DNA of 64,000 bases from Cardinalis cardinalis (Eukaryota > Chordata > Aves > Passeriformes > Cardinalidae), in assembly GCA_014549065.1 (NCBI GenBank), contig JACDOX010000013.1, positions 1,477,531-1,541,530 on the forward strand, in the 5' to 3' direction. Of the stretch, positions 38,525 through 52,987 are shown one piece after another (position 1 is the stretch's first letter; each line of letters starts with the position of its first letter). Below the pieces are notes generated by a model. That model was given only the letters and a program-made list of their open reading frames with translations, did no database searches and was not told where the DNA came from. The translations under genes and the position numbers were made by a program.

Positions 38525-41500
38525 ACTTTACACACTGTTTGAAGGGTTGCAGGAATTGTATAAAGATGTCTTTGACATACCCAGAGAGATGCAGTTAGCA
38601 CAGGGAAGTATGAAAAGGGCTCGTAGCCAGGGTTTACAAAGTTGATAAGCATTCCAACTGACAATATGGGGTGACTCTCTATTTACAAATCCTCATCCTT
38701 CCTGATGTGATTCTGCAAAAAGAACAAATGCCCACTGGTTTTCTTTAATGGCTGCAACAGCAAATTTTCAATCTTTGCTAAAATGAGTAAAATCCCTAAC
38801 ATTTTTAGTTACCTATCGTGTAACAATTATCTCAGAATCAAAATACCCTTTGGCTTCTAATTACCATTAGATTGTCAGTAAATTATTCTTCTTTAACAAA
38901 CACATCTTGCCATCATTAGCAATGTTTTTTCTGAGACTGCAAATATTGTCACCTAGATAAACTTTGCAGATGATCTGGGAATTTTTGGTAGATTACAATA
39001 TAATTAGAAATAAAGAGAATTCACATAATGCAGTGATTGTTAACTACACCTATATAAAGTTGAACACAGTTCTTACTGTAACATAGTTTGTTACTTCTTG
39101 AGAACAAACAACAGGAACTCACCACAAAATACCAAGAGCCACACACAAACCAGGGCATTATAGGTAACAGACACCCATACACCTGGGGAATAAATCCCTA
39201 CATAATGTTTCATTCAAGAATGGGAAATTTTACCACAAACTTTCCACTCGCAAGATTTCTGTATCCATTTTTCTTCTCAAGCATTTTGCTAGGACTGGAA
39301 AAGAATTGTACTGTATTTGCTTTTATGTTTCACAGCGTTACAATTATGTACTGCCGTTGCACAAACATGTGGAATAGCAGGTTTACTCCTGGTCACCATT
39401 CCAACACTCCCAGGACATATTTATGGAGTTTAATAGATTCATTAGTTACTACTGCAGCTAGTTGGTTGTTTGTTGTTGCAGCTANTTTGTGGATTGGTTT
39501 TTGGGTTTCTTTAATTTGAGTTTTTTTTCTTCTTAGAGGTGAGATGTTTAGTTATTTTGTCCTGTGTTTTCTACAGAGGTAATTTATTAAGAGGCATCTT
39601 CACCTACTTGGGTTTTTTTTTTTGTTTGATCAGTTGTTCTTACATCTTCCTTTATAAATCATAGTGTAAAACACTGGATCTCAGAAGTGAATAATCAGCA
39701 CATTAAAAATCAGAGAATTAGCTTTTTGCTAATTCTTAAATCAACAAAATTGATTTATTTCTTCAACAAAAATAATCAGCAATTTCCTAAATGTGAAGAC
39801 AGGCCCTGAAATGATAAAGAGCATTAGGAGTGCAATACAATCCATCTCACTGAGGAACAGAATGCTTTGTTTCTGGAGCTCCAATTTTAAAAGAAATTTT
39901 ATCAACCGCTAAAGGTAATCCAAGCTGTTGGNGTGACATTACAGCAGTTATGCTATTTGTATCTGATACAACATACAGTGATACCACTGCATAAAGACAT
40001 ACTGGTGTCCCATGGAATTTGACACATTAAATCTCAAATATTTGAAATAGTTTTGATGCCCCTCACCATTGTGTTACTTGCTCCCAAATCAAGTAAAAAA
40101 CATCAAAGAGAAGCTAAAACAACAGGATATCACTTGCTGGGTTTTGCCTCATAAGCGGCACAGCAGGATGCACCAGACAGGAGAGATAACCTCAGTGTCA
40201 TCAACAGCCGTAACCTGAGCAAGTGCACAAACAGGTCCTCTTGCCTCCAGCACCTCCTGCTCCCTTCCTCAAAACCCCTGCAACCACTGACAAANTAGAT
40301 TCTGTTTTACCACAGGAAAAAAATGTGGGATGGTGAGGCAACAGCTTCTCAGACAAGCCCATACAGCATTCACCTCTGAGTATGAAGATATTCTGAGGTC
40401 AGGTTTATTTTCCACTGACTGTGTATATAAAGTGTCCACTGTCAAGATTACAGTGGTCAGCTAAACTCATACAAAAAAAAATAAGCATATAAACTGGCTG
40501 TACTTGGTTTTAAAAAGAACCCAAAAGGAAATGCTTGGAATGAGCAATTCCCTTAATGTTCACTGCTCCCTTGATTTCTAGTCCTCAACTCACATAAGTG
40601 ACAGAATTTCAGAAGATTCTAGAAAGTGTTCCACCTTAGGTGTGATCACCTGCTCCCAGTGCACCATCTTTTGAAATTTTAATTACCTCTATAATTTTAA
40701 TACCCAATGCTACTATCAACAAAATTAATTGCAGAAATCAAAAACAGGACTGAAAACATAGTAACAGCAATAGAGAGGATTATATGAACAGATGGCAGGA
40801 AAACACAGAACATGAGTACAAATACAGTAATATATAAATTGATAACTGAGTTTTTGATTCCATTGCTGCATTTATTTTCTCTCTGCTATTTTTTCTTGCA
40901 ACTTATAGCTGATGCTAAGTTTGGCGTTGGCTGATACAAAATACCAGAAAACTAAAGAAAGAAAGAATGAAAAAAAGCACAGCTGCAAGAAAAATGTAAC
41001 AAGGGAAGAAAATGGACAATAACGCCAAATAACAGCCAAAACTTGGGATTTTACATTATTAAAACAATAGTAGAGCAAAAACATCAAAAGAGAAAAGAGC
41101 CGATAGGAACCATCCAGAAGAAGAGAACACTGGAAGGGAAGGAGACAAAGAGAAATAATACATAGTGAGCTGAGCCACTTTACTTCTGTGAGGGCAGAAA
41201 AGAGTACAGAAGAACCAAAAAAAATCACAAGTAAAATCCCAGCAAATCTGAAGCATTTGCTACAGATTTTACAAGTAAGAAAAGAATTAAATGATAACTC
41301 ATTAGTTGATAAACAGTGAAATATAACAANGATAAACATTTCATACTTATACAGAGATCAAGTGCTGAAGCAATAGCTCCCCTTCTGCTCGAGGTCAGAG
41401 AGGATCCTGGAGCCCAGGCCAAAAATCAGCCACACTCAGCAATAGCAGCACAATGGAAAATGGAAATTCTTTGTCAGAAAGCAGGGTGAGGACTTGAGGT

Positions 41501-44500
41501 CCACAACAATAACTCTTCATGACCCATCTTTTCATAACTGCAGACTTCATAGCTAACAGAGTGATTGCCAGTAGGAGAAAAAAGATGTGGAAAAATGGTT
41601 GAGAGAGCAGCAAATGTCCATCTATTTCCTAATCCTGNAAAAGCAAAGTGTGAGGAGAAAGAGAAGCAGCATCTATCTGCACAGACAACACACTGACAAG
41701 CTTTAGTCTCATTTATGGATGTTCTTCAGCTGCAAGAATTCCCTTATGGCAAGCAGGGCCCAGCAGATGGATACAGGATACCCCTCACCAATCCACCAGG
41801 CTTCTAAGTCCATGCGCTGTGAGTGGGGCTTCCCCATCCCAAAGCACTCCAGGGACCCCAGGTCACCAAGGGATTTTGAATTACACACAAAGTCCAGGCA
41901 GAGCTCCTGTCACCAATGCGGTCTCATGGGCTGCTGTATGCCACTAATGCACCAGCTCGGCATCAGGATGACCCAGAAATGAGAGCTCTTTTTCTACCTT
42001 TGAATGAACACTTTGGTGTACCTTGAAGTGATAAGGCACCATCTAACCAAAAATATTTTTGTGAAAGCTGTGCATGTAAGATTCTTGAGAATATACTTTG
42101 AAAAGTGCTCTTTTTAGAGTCCTTGAAAAACCTACTTTCTCTTTTTTTCTTCCCTAGATTCAAATCCACAAGCAACCATGGACTAAAGGGCTGGATCTCT
42201 GTATCAGAGTTGTCTTTCCCCTTCCCCACCACAGCCCACAGGCAGTTTAACTTCTACTCAAAAACAGTTGTATCATATGCTAAGGGAAAAGGCAGCAGAG
42301 TCTTTCTGAACATTAACCTTTTTCAATTGAGAGCTTTGTGTGTCAAATTCAAAACTGAATGCACTGAACATGCAANCATTGTCACCAATACTAAGGAAAA
42401 AAGGCAAATATTCTTTACTTAACTGCTTATTTATCACATTCAACCAAAACGATCTAGCAAGACCTCTTTCTGACTTGGCTAGAAAAACTCACACATCCTG
42501 GCCAAGTTTTCATAATGACCTCAATTACATGAATTCAATATAGCAATAAAAAGAAAAGCTAAATGAGTTTTTGCCAGCTGCTCACAGGTCCATCCCTTAG
42601 AGCAGAGCAAAAGTCAGACTGCTGACATGCCTGCTGAAGACCAAACTTCCCGTAAAAACGTTGCACTTGGTTTCCTGAAAGGAAGCAAAGCATAAGCTGC
42701 TCAAACAATACATAAGAAAGCTCTGATATCTGAGCCACACAGTTACAAATCTGTCCTGATAGAAAAATACAATGCCACATCAGTGACCAACAGCAACAAG
42801 CACAAAAATTCAGAGAAACAGATGCATTAACTCAATGGGAAAAAAAGCATCAGATTAGTTGAAAAATAGCTAAATTGTTTTAATGGGATGAAATTACCTG
42901 TAAAACATTTTTCCCTCATTCCACAACTGAGCTAAAATTCTGATTCTCCACTCTGTTCATGAAACAAGATATAATTCCCTATGAAACTGTTGTGCCCAAA
43001 CGATATTAACAGTAAAATACTAGTTTTTATCTCTAACATGCAGATAGGGATTNTTCTCATTCCAGCATGTTTAAAAGCATTCAACATTACCTATGGAATT
43101 ATTTTCATTCTCTATTAAAAATAGTTCTTTCAACTTCAAAACTATGCAATTTCACCCACTGAAGTTTATTTGGTTCATCTTTTGGTTTAAAATATTTTTA
43201 AGTAGCATTTAAATTTAAATTAGCTCCATGCTTAGAATCAGCGCTTCTTGCAACACAGTTGTTTTGTTTTAAAACCTTTTGTTTTGTCTTACTTAGAAGA
43301 CATACTCTTCTTTATTCACAGAAAAAAAAATCCTTCTGCACTAATCACAATTACTTTTTTTTAATGGAGCTCAGACACAGAAATGAAATCTGTGCTGTGT
43401 CAGTATTATACACAATACNGAAAAATGTCCATTTATGCATTTTAACAACATTTTATTACAAATTTTTACAATAAGCTGAAGGATTTCAAGAAAAGAAATA
43501 TCATTTTAAGTGAAAGCAATAGAATTTAGCTACTTTTTTTTGTCTTTTACAGTTTGAGAGCTTTAAAAAGTCACAGCTGAGACAGCAAGCTTCTCTTACC
43601 CACAAAGATCCAATGCACAGCACAGCAACCACATCAAACACAACCCACCTTCCCTTGCTGCTTACGCAAGCCTTCAGCCACACAAAAACATTNCCCGCAT
43701 CATCAGCAACAGCAGCACCTGCCCAGGCTGGTGACAGGTGAGCCAACCTGCTCCTCCATCCCCCTGTGCTGTGCAGCTTTTCCCTGCCTGGCAAACACTG
43801 CAGCCTCACTTCTTGCACTTCTTGGCCCCAAACAAAAGCACTTAGGAAACCACTCAAACAACTGCTACGAGGGCAGAACTACACTGTTCTTAATCCCACC
43901 ATATCCACTCTTCTGGAGAGTCCTGGCAATCTGCCATTTTATCTGCCATTTGGAATTAATTCCAGCACCCTTTTCTTTCTGTCCTTGAGTATAACTGGCT
44001 ACATTTTACTGTGCCATAACATTTTCTGAGGCTGCTAGAACTAACAAATCATTATGAAATATTTCCCTACTGCCTTTTATTTAATTAGCATTATGATGAT
44101 TCAGCCAAAATTCCCTGTTTCTGTACAGTGCAATACAGAGAAGCCAACCTACTCAAAAATCACCAATATTTTATTTTTAAATACATGCTTTTTATTGGCT
44201 TCCCCAGTTTTCAGTCTTTAACTTTCTGCTTTTGTCAGTAGCTACAAACTAAGACCAGGTTAATTTATTTTTTTTATTTTATGAAAATTTAAATCCCATA
44301 TAATCACATGGCTCTAGAAACTGAGTTTCGTAGCGTGTTGTAAAATTTAATAGCTGGGGGNTTTGCCTGAATGGCACAATATCTTTACAAAATTCACTGT
44401 TAGTTCTCCAATAGTCAGGTTACTCATGATAACACAAAAAAGTTCATTGCTGCTTAAAAAACAGCTTAAATGTTGATGTTAACATAGATGCTGAAACAGG

Positions 44501-45810
44501 CTTTTGTACTGAAGCACTTTAAAATACTTTCAGTCAACCTCTAAGCACAACTTCACTGCTGTTGCTTANAGGTTTGCCATTGTAGTCAAGAAAGAAGCAG
44601 GGAAACAAAGGACTGTTCAAGCAACCAAACAGACAAACAAGCGAAAATCGAAAAAGGGGCACTAGAGAAAATTATGCAAACAGAAAAGAGAAAAATGTTT
44701 GGCATCAGAATTATAAGAGGGACAGGTCAGTCTTTTCTTTATCCTTTTACTTTATNAAGGCAAATAAGGGAAAGAGGATACAGAATAATTTATTAAAAAT
44801 AGGAACAAACCTTCAGCATTCCTCCAACTTTGATTCCACCACATCACTGATACACACCCTTTACTTTCTTCCAAAATTACCCTAAATTCTAAGGAGATTT
44901 TTTTAAAATCAATAGTTTGAAGTGCCATTCCATTATAGCCATCGTGAAATGNACTTCTATCCCTAAGTTTTGAAAGTAAAGTATATTTTCTATCAAAACC
45001 TTCCCTGTGCTTTCAAGCAAGTCTTCTCTCCTTTTCCAGAAGGACCTGCTTCAAAAAAATTCAACAAAATATAAATAATGAGACCTGAACTTCTTGCCCT
45101 ATTCCNGCTATCACAGCAGAATTCCTGGTGTTGATGCTGATTTGATAACAAACAAAAGCTTTTGCCAGGTTATTTTCTCTTGTTCAAGGAGGGAGCATAG
45201 CCCAGCAAATGGGATCTCTCCTGTTCTTCTGAAAATGCTAGAGTAGCAGATGTTCTATAATAACACAAACAGTCAAAACCAAATAGTGATTTACTTAAAA
45301 TTGAGTCTGTCAACTAAACTGTAAGAAAAAGATTCNGCAGACATAACACTATGCTACAAATGGGAATCAGAAAATCAAGAGGACTGAGAACTATCTCAAG
45401 TAACAGTCAAAGGAGTGGAACAAGAAGAGGAGTNGATAAAAACCAGATACCTTTTACTAGAATTCCTCCTTTAAAAAGTGTTCTGAGTTGTTTTTTTCCC
45501 TTCCATATTTCCAAAGTTAAACACTGTCTTATTTGTTGTAAATACAAAACTCACAATACTTGCAAGTTTCCAGGATTTGATCCAGCACAGGACAGCTTAC
45601 AGCAGGGCTATGCAGAAGACTCTCAGGGAGCACAGAGACCTTACAGCTGCTTCAGCTGCCTTAATGTACACTGTCAGTTACTTCATAGNGTGATTAGCAT
45701 ACAGCCCCACCCAATGATCTATCTACTGCTGGACAAAAATATTTATGTCTACTGATTTTATAAATATGACAGTGACTCATCACTAAAAGGTCATCACGTA
45801 GTAAAAAGAA

Positions 45811-45813
45811 TAC

Positions 45814-45862
<49 letters not shown>
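45811..45862. repeat. Compound ATAC/AT microsatellite
   Basis: Four tacata-type units followed by about 18 AT dinucleotides. Confidence 0.93.
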
Positions 45863-45864
<2 letters not shown>

Positions 45865-48399
45865 TCACCTATAGGAAAACTACATGTACATTATCCAAGG
45901 TTAGCTCTGTATCCTGCCTCACCATCCAAATATTTTTCTCCATCACCTCTGTGAAAAACTGAGGTTGATCCCTCAGACAAGTTTTACCAGGCAGGTTAAT
46001 CCCAAATCTTCTCACCAAAACTTATTTTCTTTAATTTTGAAATTCAAGCAAAAAGAGTATTGTTCACTGATCTCCTGCATTCCTGAATCATACAGACCTA
46101 AAGGATGTTCCATTCTGGTTTGACACTGCTCTTACNGCCAGTTCTGGTCAGCACAATAATCTTTCATTGCTTTTCTGTCAAAATGTGAATTTTATTTCAA
46201 CTTGCAACTTATGGAATACAGTCAAAATATGCACCTGTCCTATTGAAGAAAGGAGACTGGGAAAGGTAGATACCTTCTAAGTGGCCAAGAGGTTTTATTT
46301 TTGAAGAAGTACTTCTGAGTTACCTGTACCTGAAAACAGGCTTGCCCCTGATCTGCCAAAGAATGGGCAATAGTTTATGCTGTCTCTCAGTAGCAAACAC
46401 TTGCCCTGAAGGTCAAATCTGACTCACAGGCCATTTTTTAATAGGTTTGCCTAACTCTTTGCTCTACTTGACTTGTCTCAAAAGCAAACTTCTTAACATT
46501 TTATGCAAACATTATACAACCTTAAGTTTGAGTTATAAATCAATAAAGCTCACTTAAATGTGAGGAACCTTTGCAAAAGGAAATAGTCTCTTAGCTGAAA
46601 TTCTGCTGTAATTAACATTTGCATTGCTAAATTTTCTCCAAACAAATGTCATAATATTTATAGTTCAAAGAGAAAACATGATAATTGAGATACTGCATAG
46701 AATTTGAGGGAAGAAAGTTTACAAGTAAAATTTAAGCCACTAAAAACCATGGGTCCAGACAAACTCAGAATTTGAAAAGTTCTTCTGGTAGGATGTATGA
46801 GTTTGCACTTTATAATCACAAACCTTAAGAGCAGTCTCCAAACAAAAACATTTCTCACACACCAGAACACTCCAGTTCACTCAAAAAGAGTTAAGGCTCA
46901 GGTAGCAAATAACCAACCATTCTCTTAAATCAAGCCTCAATATATGTGGAAGCCTACTTTGCCAGTAAAATGATTTTTAAAAATTGGTATTAGAAATAGC
47001 CTGAGTGACCACAGCCATTTGACATTTTAGTGTTTTTCAAAAGGCTCCTTGGGTTTGGATTATGAAAAANTTTTTAAGGGAAAACAGAAAACCACACTAC
47101 AACAAGACACCAATAGGTCATAGGCTCCTGTTTCTCCTTGTCTTTTATAAAAATACCTTCAAAGAAAGGTACTTGTGGGTTCTTTTGCACTATAGGTATC
47201 ATATTATCAGAATNCATAAGAAGTAAGCAGTATTCAGATCTCCCTTTCCTCTATGTAGCTCTATAAATAAGAAAAATGTTTAACCGTGATTACTTAGCTA
47301 AGGCTTATCCTGTCACCATGAGTCACTCTCCCTCTCTTTCACTTTTTTATCAGTAAATCAAAAAAAAAAATTTAAAACTATTTTGACCCTTAAATTTTGA
47401 AGAATTCATTTCATTATTTTGATGTACACACAATATACAATATACTGCCTTTGAGCTTTATAAACCTACACCATGCTTTTCACACCAACNAGAGCAAGTA
47501 CTAAATTAAATCTAAAACAAGAAAAAAAGAACTTTTGCCATGGCTTAAATTCATGACATTTTTGCCAGACAAATTCCTCAAAGTATGTCTTAGATAATGA
47601 CACTTTCTTACACTTTGTAATTTAGTGTTTTCTTTGCTAAATATGGCTAACTAAATACTGTTAGTACTGAAAACAGAAGAGTAAAACCACACTGACTCAT
47701 TGGCTTGGTAGTATAATATTTCACATAAAATGCAGTCAAGAGTTTTCTTATTCCTCCTCTTTAAGGAACTACTACAAGCATATTCTACTTTTTTCCCCTA
47801 TAAGAGGAAATAACGAGAAAAAAAATATAACTATTCTTTCCCATATAGGCATAACAGCATGATTAATTCTGAGACAGTACCAATACAACACAGGAAAATA
47901 TTCTGAAATAAAGATACAATTTACTTCAGGCCCAAACACAGCAAGCATAGTAATCTTCACGTTACTTGAAGAATTTCACCTTCGTCTGGTACCGATGATT
48001 ACTGCCATCCAAACTTCCTCAGCCTCAGACCATAAATTCGGATAACANTTTGAGAGTCACAAGTAAAATAAAACAGAAACTAAAACGCTCCAAGTAATTC
48101 TGGCTATTCGTGATATGCAGAATACATACACCTATCTTATGGCCATCTGGAACAGTTTAAGTTTGACTACTGTTCTGTAAATGGATCAACAACAGCAAAA
48201 AGTTTATTTCTTGACAAGGAGTGACAACAGAGTATACAAATTCCTCATCTATCTCAGTCCACCATGAGCAGCATTGCCTTTCAGCATGCAATGTAGAGTC
48301 GAAGGGAAGAGGGTATACAGAAAACAAATACACCTGGCAGCAGCTCANTGTACAGGGGACTACTACAGCAACACTCAGGTCATTCTGTAAACACAGAAA

Positions 48400-48755
48400 T
48401 GCACAGGATCAGTTAGATTGGAAAAGACTTCTGAGATCATTGAGTCCAACTTATGACAGAACACCACCATGTCAACTAGATCATGCCACTAAGTGCCATG
48501 TCCAGTCTTTCCTTAAATATCTCCAGGGATGGTAATTTCACTACCTCCCTGGGCAGTCCATTCCAATATCTGATCTTCCTTTCTGTGAAGAAATTCTTCC
48601 TGATGGCCAACCTAAACCTCCCCTGGTGCAGCTTGAGACTGTTTGCTTGTCCTTGGAGAAGAGACCAACTCCCACCTGGCCACAACCTCCTTTCAGGCAG
48701 GTGTAGAGAGTGATAAGGTCTCCCCTGAGCCTCCTTTTTTCCAGGCTAACACCAA
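48400..48755 (-). mobile_element. CR1 LINE 3' end (reverse)
   Basis: Reverse-complement CR1 3' end: cacaggatcagttagattgg, gagatcattgagtccaac, ccaccatgtcaactagatca, ccttaaatatctccagggat, cctccctgggcagtccatt, gaagaaattcttcctgatgg, taaacctcccctggtgcagc and gagcctccttttttccaggc. Closely resembles the 4457-4762 copy over their shared part but extends further toward the element's 5' side. The open frames called across it on both strands are repeat-derived. Confidence 0.93.
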
Positions 48756-51700
48756 AGACCCAGTCAGACTCTGAAGAGTGTAACTATAATGGCACAGCTA
48801 CCTGTGAAAATCCCTCTCTACCCAGGAGAGGGTAAAGTGAAGATCAAAGGGAAAGCCTTTGATTGTGCAACTCACCAGGCCCCTCAATAGGCCTGAGAAG
48901 GTTTTCGAAGACTTTTGGAGNAGCTGTAGTAAAAGAACTGCCAGGTCAGGGAGAAACAGAAGCAACACAGGCTAGTTCTNTGCTGGGAAGAGGATTAGAA
49001 AACCTCTGGAAGAGGAGTTCTCAGGGAGGACCTCTTTACATCTACTAGCCAGATTTGTCATAGATTAACCTTTTTTTAAAGAAGGTTCTAAATATCAAAT
49101 ACTGTGCTGCTGTATAAATATTGAACTGATTAAGCTTTGTTCATTCGTAGGTTAACAGATTTTTACACCTGGGTCTATTTGGAACATTGTACATAAATCA
49201 CTTCTTTAACTAATAGAATACACCTTTCAAACCCAGCAATATATTTTGAATAATTTCCATTAATCTATTCTGCACAATTTCTGTAGTCACACACTGTTAT
49301 GCTGCAAGAAGACTGTATTTGTCATACTTTTTAGCTTTGAAAAGAACCATTTAAGTTAACACAAGCACTTTGCACTATTTTATAGACAGAATAAACAGGA
49401 TCATCTGAAATTACAGTAAGATGACTGTGCATCATAGAACAGCCAAGAAAAGATACCTGGATTAGTATCAAACAAAACAGACTTCTAACAGCAGATTAGC
49501 TACTTCTTGTTGGGGGAAAAAAACCAAAAATAAAACCAAATACAAACAGCATAACAAACTACAGAAATCACTCACTTAGCCAGACAGAGGAAAGGAATTT
49601 TCAAAGCTTAAAATTAAATAAATAATCATGTAAAGTGAAAATGTCAACATAGAATACAGAAAACAAAAAGATAAAAATATTTAGGTTTTTACTCCAGAAG
49701 AATATAGTAAATAAAATATTTTACGTGGTGACAAGACCACNTAAAATTGATCCCCACAGAGCTGAAAGAAGCATTCCTTTCTCTGAAGAACCACTCTTAT
49801 CAGGAGGGTGTTCCATGGAGGAGAAAGAGACAATTGAAGCTAGAAAATGATGGATAGCAATGACCTTTCTATCTGTAAAACATGGGCATATTTTAGGTAT
49901 TTAATCTTCAGAATTGGATTATTATTAATCAATTATTCATGACAATTTGAATCTATGGTAGATGTTTTTTGTTTTCTTAAATATCACATAGCTAAGCTTC
50001 TGCTGGAGAACTGGAAAGGAGATTAAATGCTCACAAGCAAATAGTGTTCAAGACTGGCATTTTATTCCCTCTTAAACATTCCCTTCCCTGCATAGCAACA
50101 CACATTGAAGATAACCTAGTGCCCTCTGCAAAAATCCTGCCTAAGTATTCTAAAATCCACCTTTATAGCCTTTTTTTCTCTAAGAGGGAAAAAAAACCCT
50201 CTTCCAGAGAACAAAGAAGAGCATTGTGGTTACACAGAGCAGCAAAAACTGCTATGGCTTCATTCCTATAGCCACAGGTTACCCTGCTGCATGTTTAACA
50301 TGCACTCCTCCTCACTTCCCAACAGTGAGTGATAACAGAAGCAGAACCACTTCATTATGGGCCACCAGACCATACAATGAAAATAAGCAGAAGGTGTTTG
50401 CAGATATTTTAAATGCACTGCCAAAAAAGATAGCAGATGGAGTTATTCTAAAGCTCTTTTGAAAACCAGAACTCCTACAGTCAGAAATAATATAAAAAAT
50501 ATGTACGTGTCNGTGAAGAGAAGGGAACAGGTATCAACATTTTCTAGAAGAATAACTGTACTGAAAAATGTGTGTCTTCCCAGCTGGGGGAACCACTATG
50601 GAAAATCTCCTTTACTCAGGGTCTAAAATTCAAGGATATGGATAGCAGTTGCCACCTTATGATGACTACAGCCAANTTAACACACATAAAGCCACCAAGG
50701 ATTTGGCAGTTTTTCCTGTTNTCAAACACTCTGTTAAAAAAGTACACCTTATTCCTATTCTAACTGAACTTCCTGACATTATATTTAGTTCTCCCTTTGT
50801 CTTGCTATAATTGAAGAACTGTCTCAACAAATTTCTGTTTNTTGTGGCATGCTTCTTAGGGACTAGGCAAAGCCCCTCTTTATTCCCTTTGTTAACACCA
50901 AGCAGATTGAATTCCAGGAGTTTTCCACAACATGGCACATTTTCAACTACTCCAGTCATTCCTGAGATATTTGTGGTTCTCCCCTGACCCTTCTCCAACT
51001 GAACAGTCTTCCAGTAACAGTTATGCAAGTGTATTAACAATTACTACAGAAAGATAATACAACTGCTTCCTTCTTATGCAGCCCTTCATTGTTTATATGT
51101 CAGTACACAGTAATCTTTTGATTCGCAAGCTCTCTTCAAAAACAATAAATTCTTTGGTTGAGGCTTCCCATAAGATTAACCATTTACCCAGGACATTCTG
51201 AACATTTTCATTAATGGGGAGAAGGGATGCTCCAAAGGGGACAGGGAAAAGGCTAATCTGGAGGAAATCTCGGGAGGCTCAAAAAGGGAGCTTGAAAAAA
51301 AGAGTGAAAGGGCAAAGCAAGGTGAACATAAAACATCTTACTGTGGAAAATGGAGGCAGTGTTTTAGTTTATTGATGTTGCCTGGTAAACTGAGTTCACA
51401 AGTGCAAATGAGAAATCATACATAATGAAGTCATTACAGGGGCTCTAACACTGGACTTCGTTGTTAGCGTGCCAGTAAATCTGACTGATTAATCTAATTC
51501 CATATAACAGCAGGATAAAACAGCTGCAAACAAGGAAATCCTCGGAAATTAAATGCTGGAAACATTTATAAAGTAAAAGCTAATGCTAAGACAAATGGAG
51601 TATGTATCAACTGTGGGGATGGAAAACAATCTGTATGGGAAAAAAAAAGACTGAATCATTAGGATAGTGTGGAACAGTTGTGAAGTATGTGCTGTCTAAA

Positions 51701-52271
51701 ACAATTTTTAGAAAGAGTTTTAAAATATACTGTAACAATCAAAACACTGTTTATTTCTAACCTCAAACTTCTTTCAATATGCAACAATCTGTGAACTTTA
51801 GTTTGGTGGGGTAATAGACCTGGTTGAATCAAGACCATTTTGAGCTACAATACTTATTTTTTACATGAAACACCTAAGTATTTGTGATAAGTGTTGTGAT
51901 AAGAAACCTTATGTTTGCTGCACTTGTTCTAGTTTTCAAACTTGGCTACTAGGTATATTGCGTTGTAAAACTTCTGCAAACTACAAAATGTATAACTGGT
52001 CAAGCACTGTTCCTCAATTTTTAAAAGGAGAACAAACTTCCCTACTCATAAGCCTCACATCCCCAAAAAAANCCAAAAAGAAACTGCTTTGATTTCATAA
52101 TTTTTGTTTCTTCCTTGTAGAAAACTTTAAACTAAAGGTTATCTGAAGCAAGGAGAGGTTTGCATCATAGCATCTAATCAAATATGACTCATAATAAAGC
52201 CTCTACTACACACTTATTAAGACTAAGTGTTTTAAAAACTTACAGCTTTCAGCTAAACTTGCTTTCCACAA

Positions 52272-52292
52272 AGTCAGAGTGCTACTCTGACT
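52272..52292. repeat. Inverted repeat, 9-base arms
   Basis: agtcagagt, loop gct, actctgact; a third partial copy, agtcagagc, follows a few bases later. Confidence 0.8.
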
Positions 52293-52967
52293 CAAAGTCA
52301 GAGCAAAGCTATTCATGACTCCAGGATGAGGACAGTCATGCACACTGAAATACATTTTATCCTATCTTCCCCCTTTTCCCTTTTTTTTTTTTAATTCAGC
52401 AGCAACTAACCCTTCCATCCCAGAGATACAACTACGTATAATCATCAAGTCACTTTACCAGAGGCTTCTGGTAAAATCTGCTGCAAATTCTTCTATATGT
52501 TGAAAAAAAGTATCATTTCCTCACACTCCTCAGTGCAGCCACTGCAGTATGTCTTGGTGGCGAAGAGATTAGAGGATGCACAGAATCACCCTAGAGTCCT
52601 CAAGGGTTTGGGAATAAGGAAACTTCTTGGCAGAGGGGATGAGAAGGAGGCTATTCCAAAAGCAGAAGATACCATACACACCCTTCCATATCCTCAACAT
52701 AAGCACAAAGCAATTGCTTGTCCAGGGACAGTTAGGTTTAAAACAATAATCTTTTGGAATGAAGTAAATCTTAAGTAAACTCTCAAGCTGTGCAGGACAA
52801 TTCTCCCTGTTTGTAACCCTTTAAGAATTATTTTAAATCATCAGATTTACATATCTGATATGGTAAATTCAAGTTTCCTGTAAAGGATTGAGATAACTAT
52901 TCAAAACATTAGAGGCGTAAGTATTTACTGGGATTAATTATTTAGAAAAAAAAAAGGATTAACTAAG

Positions 52968-52987
52968 ATTTGAAAATATTTTCAAAT
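52968..52987. repeat. 20-base perfect palindrome
   Basis: atttgaaaatattttcaaat reads the same on both strands, with no spacer. Confidence 0.9.

Noticed and set aside
39088..39519. 143-codon plus-strand open frame
   Set aside because: No Met-based or splice support, no recognisable domain, antisense to MDFIC intron.
40872..41339. 155-codon hydrophobic minus-strand open frame
   Set aside because: Translation is Phe/Leu/Ser-rich, as expected from A-rich sequence read on the opposite strand. It resembles membrane segments only by composition.
48860..49048. Near-duplicate phrases (aggttttcgaagactttt, ggaagagga) beside the CR1 at 48.4 kb
   Set aside because: Too short and imperfect to call a repeat or gene; likely old noncoding sequence.
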